In this document: positions 21,748 through 23,092 of the stretch, piece after piece | Layout: every line of letters begins with the position of its first letter | Numbering within the stretch: the stretch's first letter is position 1 | Source of the DNA: JAKVJE01 sp047722305 | GTDB lineage: Bacteria; Actinomycetota; Actinomycetes; Actinomycetales; Microbacteriaceae | DNA: 23,092 nucleotides | Reading direction: 5' to 3' | Assembly (NCBI GenBank): GCA_047722305.1 | Contig: JBDNYM010000040.1 | Span: 1 to 23,092 of the forward strand | Translations under genes and position numbers: made by a program | Notes under the pieces: generated by a model | Database searches by the model: none | The model's input: the letters and a program-made list of their open reading frames with translations, nothing else | Told to the model about the DNA's origin: nothing

Positions 21748-21853
21748 GGTATCTTCTTCGCCCTGCTGGAGCAAGGAGTACCCGGGGCTTCGCGGCGGTC
21801 GCGCGGGGGCGCTGGCGCTCGCCGGAGCTGGTGCTGGAGGTGGGAGGGCCGGC

Positions 21854-22048
21854 CTACCGGCGCGGTTTGACGATGAGGAGCAGCTCCTCTACCGGCGGGT
21901 CAGCCAGCGGAACCCACGTGAGGTCTGGGATCGGCGCTTCTGTCCGCGGATGCAGTGCGATGAGGCCGGTCTCGCGCCTGAGAGCATCGGCGACCAGCCG
22001 GGCGCCGGCCGGGTCGAGCGGCCGCAGCCGGAGTCGCCAACTGTTCAC
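21854..22048 (-). CDS. Possible small hypothetical protein
   Basis: A 64-residue reading frame from a GTG start, ending at 21854. Codon use looks like real coding: third positions are strongly G/C and the translated protein is well balanced, with a charged N-terminus (MNSWRLRLRPLDPAG), a helix-like LVADALRRETGL, and a C-terminal VEELLLIVKPRR. I do not recognise it. It is antisense to an overlapping plus-strand frame that looks poor. The start has no clear ribosome-binding site. It lies divergent from the polysaccharide deacetylase and converges on the HTH gene. It could be a remnant or chance frame. Confidence 0.4.
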   Translation of the reverse strand: MNSWRLRLRPLDPAGARLVADALRRETGLIALHPRTEAPIPDLTWVPLADPPVEELLLIVKPRR

Positions 22049-22070
22049 TTCGGCACTCGATCAGGTTGCG

Positions 22071-22076
22071 TATAGT
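22071..22076 (+). promoter_or_regulatory. -10 box of the polysaccharide deacetylase gene
   Basis: TATAGT ends 7 nt before the ATG at 22084, with no ribosome-binding site in between. The spacing is identical to that before gatC and suggests a leaderless mRNA beginning at the ATG. A TTG start at 22066 would lie upstream of the -10 and is therefore rejected. Confidence 0.5.
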
Positions 22077-22083
22077 CGTACCT

Positions 22084-23013
22084 ATGCCGTTCTGGCGAGG
22101 TGCAAGTCATAGCCCGCTACGTACCTCCGTGATGCTCGGGATCGTGGCCCTGATCGTCGCCGCTGCCGTGACCGCTGTCCTGTTGTGGCCCCGGAGTCAG
22201 CGCAACGCATCCGCCCTGCGGCCGACGACCAGCGCCACATCCTCGCCGGCAATCTCGGCCTCGGCCTCGGCCTCGGCCGCAGCCTCAGCCGCAGGCGTCG
22301 CGACCGCCAGCGCCCAGCCCACGCAGATCTCGCCCGTTCCCGTCCCAGCGGACTCCTCCGTCGACTGCGCCAAGGTGGCCTGCGTTGCACTGACGTTCGA
22401 CGACGGCCCCAATCCGGAGACGACGCCGGCGCTGCTCAATGAGCTGCAGTCGATGGGGGTGCACGCGACGTTTTTCCTGATCGGGCAGAAGGCCGCCGCG
22501 AATCCGCAGCTGGTTGCTGCCGAAAGCGCCCAGGGAAACGTGACTGGAGACCACACCTGGAGCCATCCCGACCTGACCCATATGGATCGAATAGGTGCGG
22601 CCGGTCAGCTGCAACAGGCCGCGCAGACGATCCAGCAGTCCACCGGATACGGGCCGTACCTGGTGCGTCCCCCGTACGGTGCCTGGAACGACGACACCCG
22701 AACGGTGGTCTCGAACCTGCCCGCCGCCATCGTCCTGTGGAGCGTGGACTCAGAAGACTGGCGGAGCCGGAACACCGCAGACATCGTCAACACCGTGCTC
22801 CACCAAGCTCGCCCGGGAGCCATCGTCATCTTCCATGACATCTACCCCACGACCGTCGCGGCGATTCCCCAGATCATCACCGGGCTGCGGGCGCAGGGGC
22901 TCACTCCCGTCACCGTTCCTACTCTTCTCGGCGGGAACATCGCCCCGGGATGGGTCTACTACAGCCAGCACGACGTCATCCGCCTCGGTCAGACCGCCCA
23001 GACCGCGAACTGA
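22084..23013 (+). CDS. Membrane-anchored NodB-type polysaccharide deacetylase
   Basis: A 309-residue carbohydrate esterase family 4 protein. A basic N-terminus and one membrane helix (about residues 17-37, MLGIVALIVAAAVTAVLLW) anchor it outside the cell. A Ser/Ala-rich linker (about 38-80) follows and contains a Ser-Ala hexanucleotide repeat. The catalytic NodB domain has all motifs: TFDDGP (motif 1, catalytic Asp and metal Asp), HTWSHPDL (motif 2, metal His), RPPYG (motif 3), and the later LWSVDSEDW and IVIFHDIY (motifs 4 and 5). It likely removes acetyl groups from peptidoglycan or another cell-surface glycan, a change often linked to lysozyme resistance. The start at 22084 fits a leaderless promoter (-10 TATAGT). 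It has no operon partners in the window. Confidence 0.9.
   Translation: MPFWRGASHSPLRTSVMLGIVALIVAAAVTAVLLWPRSQRNASALRPTTSATSSPAISASASASAAASAAGVATASAQPTQISPVPVPADSSVDCAKVACVALTFDDGPNPETTPALLNELQSMGVHATFFLIGQKAAANPQLVAAESAQGNVTGDHTWSHPDLTHMDRIGAAGQLQQAAQTIQQSTGYGPYLVRPPYGAWNDDTRTVVSNLPAAIVLWSVDSEDWRSRNTADIVNTVLHQARPGAIVIFHDIYPTTVAAIPQIITGLRAQGLTPVTVPTLLGGNIAPGWVYYSQHDVIRLGQTAQTAN
22254..22277 (+). repeat. Four tandem CTCGGC hexamers in the deacetylase linker
   Basis: The unit CTCGGC occurs four times in a row at 22254-22277 and encodes repeated Ser-Ala in the stalk between the membrane anchor and the catalytic domain. A 6-bp unit keeps the frame, so a change of copy number would only alter stalk length. 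Confidence 0.7.
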
Positions 23014-23092
23014 ACTCCCGACGGCACCTTCTGGCGCTCGCCGCGGCTCCTCTGGCAGCGCCGTAGCTCGCCGCGTCCACTCGCCGGGTGTG

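Noticed and set aside
21734..22075. Plus-strand frame of 113 codons after the HTH gene
   Set aside because: Low-complexity Gly/Ala/Arg-rich start, no ribosome-binding site, and it overlaps a more coding-like minus-strand frame.
23033..23075. Terminator or repeat after the deacetylase
   Set aside because: GGCGCT (23033-23038)/AGCGCC (23057-23062) has an 18-nt loop and no U-tract, and the GCTCGCCGCG direct repeat (23036-23045, 23066-23075) is only 10 bp in very GC-rich sequence. Too weak to call.

Overview
This is GC-rich DNA from an actinobacterium. Supporting signs are the strong G/C third-position bias, a stand-alone gatC-gatA-gatB operon, an SOS box of the actinobacterial CGAAC-N4-GTTCG type, DHA2 and YbhF-type exporters paired with TetR regulators, and several genes whose -10 box sits so close to the start codon that the mRNA would be leaderless. 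I cannot place it below phylum with confidence (Micrococcales or Propionibacteriales are possible). There are no rRNA or tRNA genes, no CRISPR array and no transposase. The first ~105 bases are nearly pure C/G homopolymer and look like a sequencing or assembly artefact at a contig edge.

Layout. (1) 268-5893: a LysE-type exporter diverges from gatC-gatA-gatB, which makes the amidotransferase for Gln-tRNA(Gln)/Asn-tRNA(Asn). gatB overlaps a NUDIX hydrolase gene, followed by a small PLDc_N-like membrane protein and an alpha/beta hydrolase. (2) 5963-9393: a zinc alcohol dehydrogenase converges on an acetoin/2-oxo-acid dehydrogenase operon (E1 alpha, E1 beta and a free-standing lipoyl domain, with no E2 catalytic domain or E3 here). 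The E1 alpha leader has two palindromes. (3) 9634-11429: an SOS-controlled umuD-umuC operon. (4) 11600-20360: three exporter modules, each with its own TetR gene and palindromic operators: an ABC-2 permease plus double-NBD ATPase plus TetR; a DHA2 MFS pump plus TetR; and a TetR-FtsX permease-ATPase operon that resembles heme-efflux hrtR-hrtB-hrtA. (5) 20498-21723: a HEAT-repeat protein divergent from a small HTH protein across an AT-rich inverted repeat. (6) 21854-23013: a possible small ORF and a membrane-anchored NodB-type polysaccharide deacetylase.

The most interesting signals are: (a) the hrtRBA-like operon, where gene order, a histidine at the published heme-ligand position of HrtR and two TGACA-N3-YGTCA operators agree; (b) the divergent HTH/HEAT pair with a perfect 10-bp inverted repeat; (c) the tandem 18-bp operators of the ABC exporter; and (d) a set of leaderless starts, including a divergent lysE/gatC pair with overlapping -10 boxes in 23 bp. 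All functional statements come from motif reading and memory of families; no database search was run.
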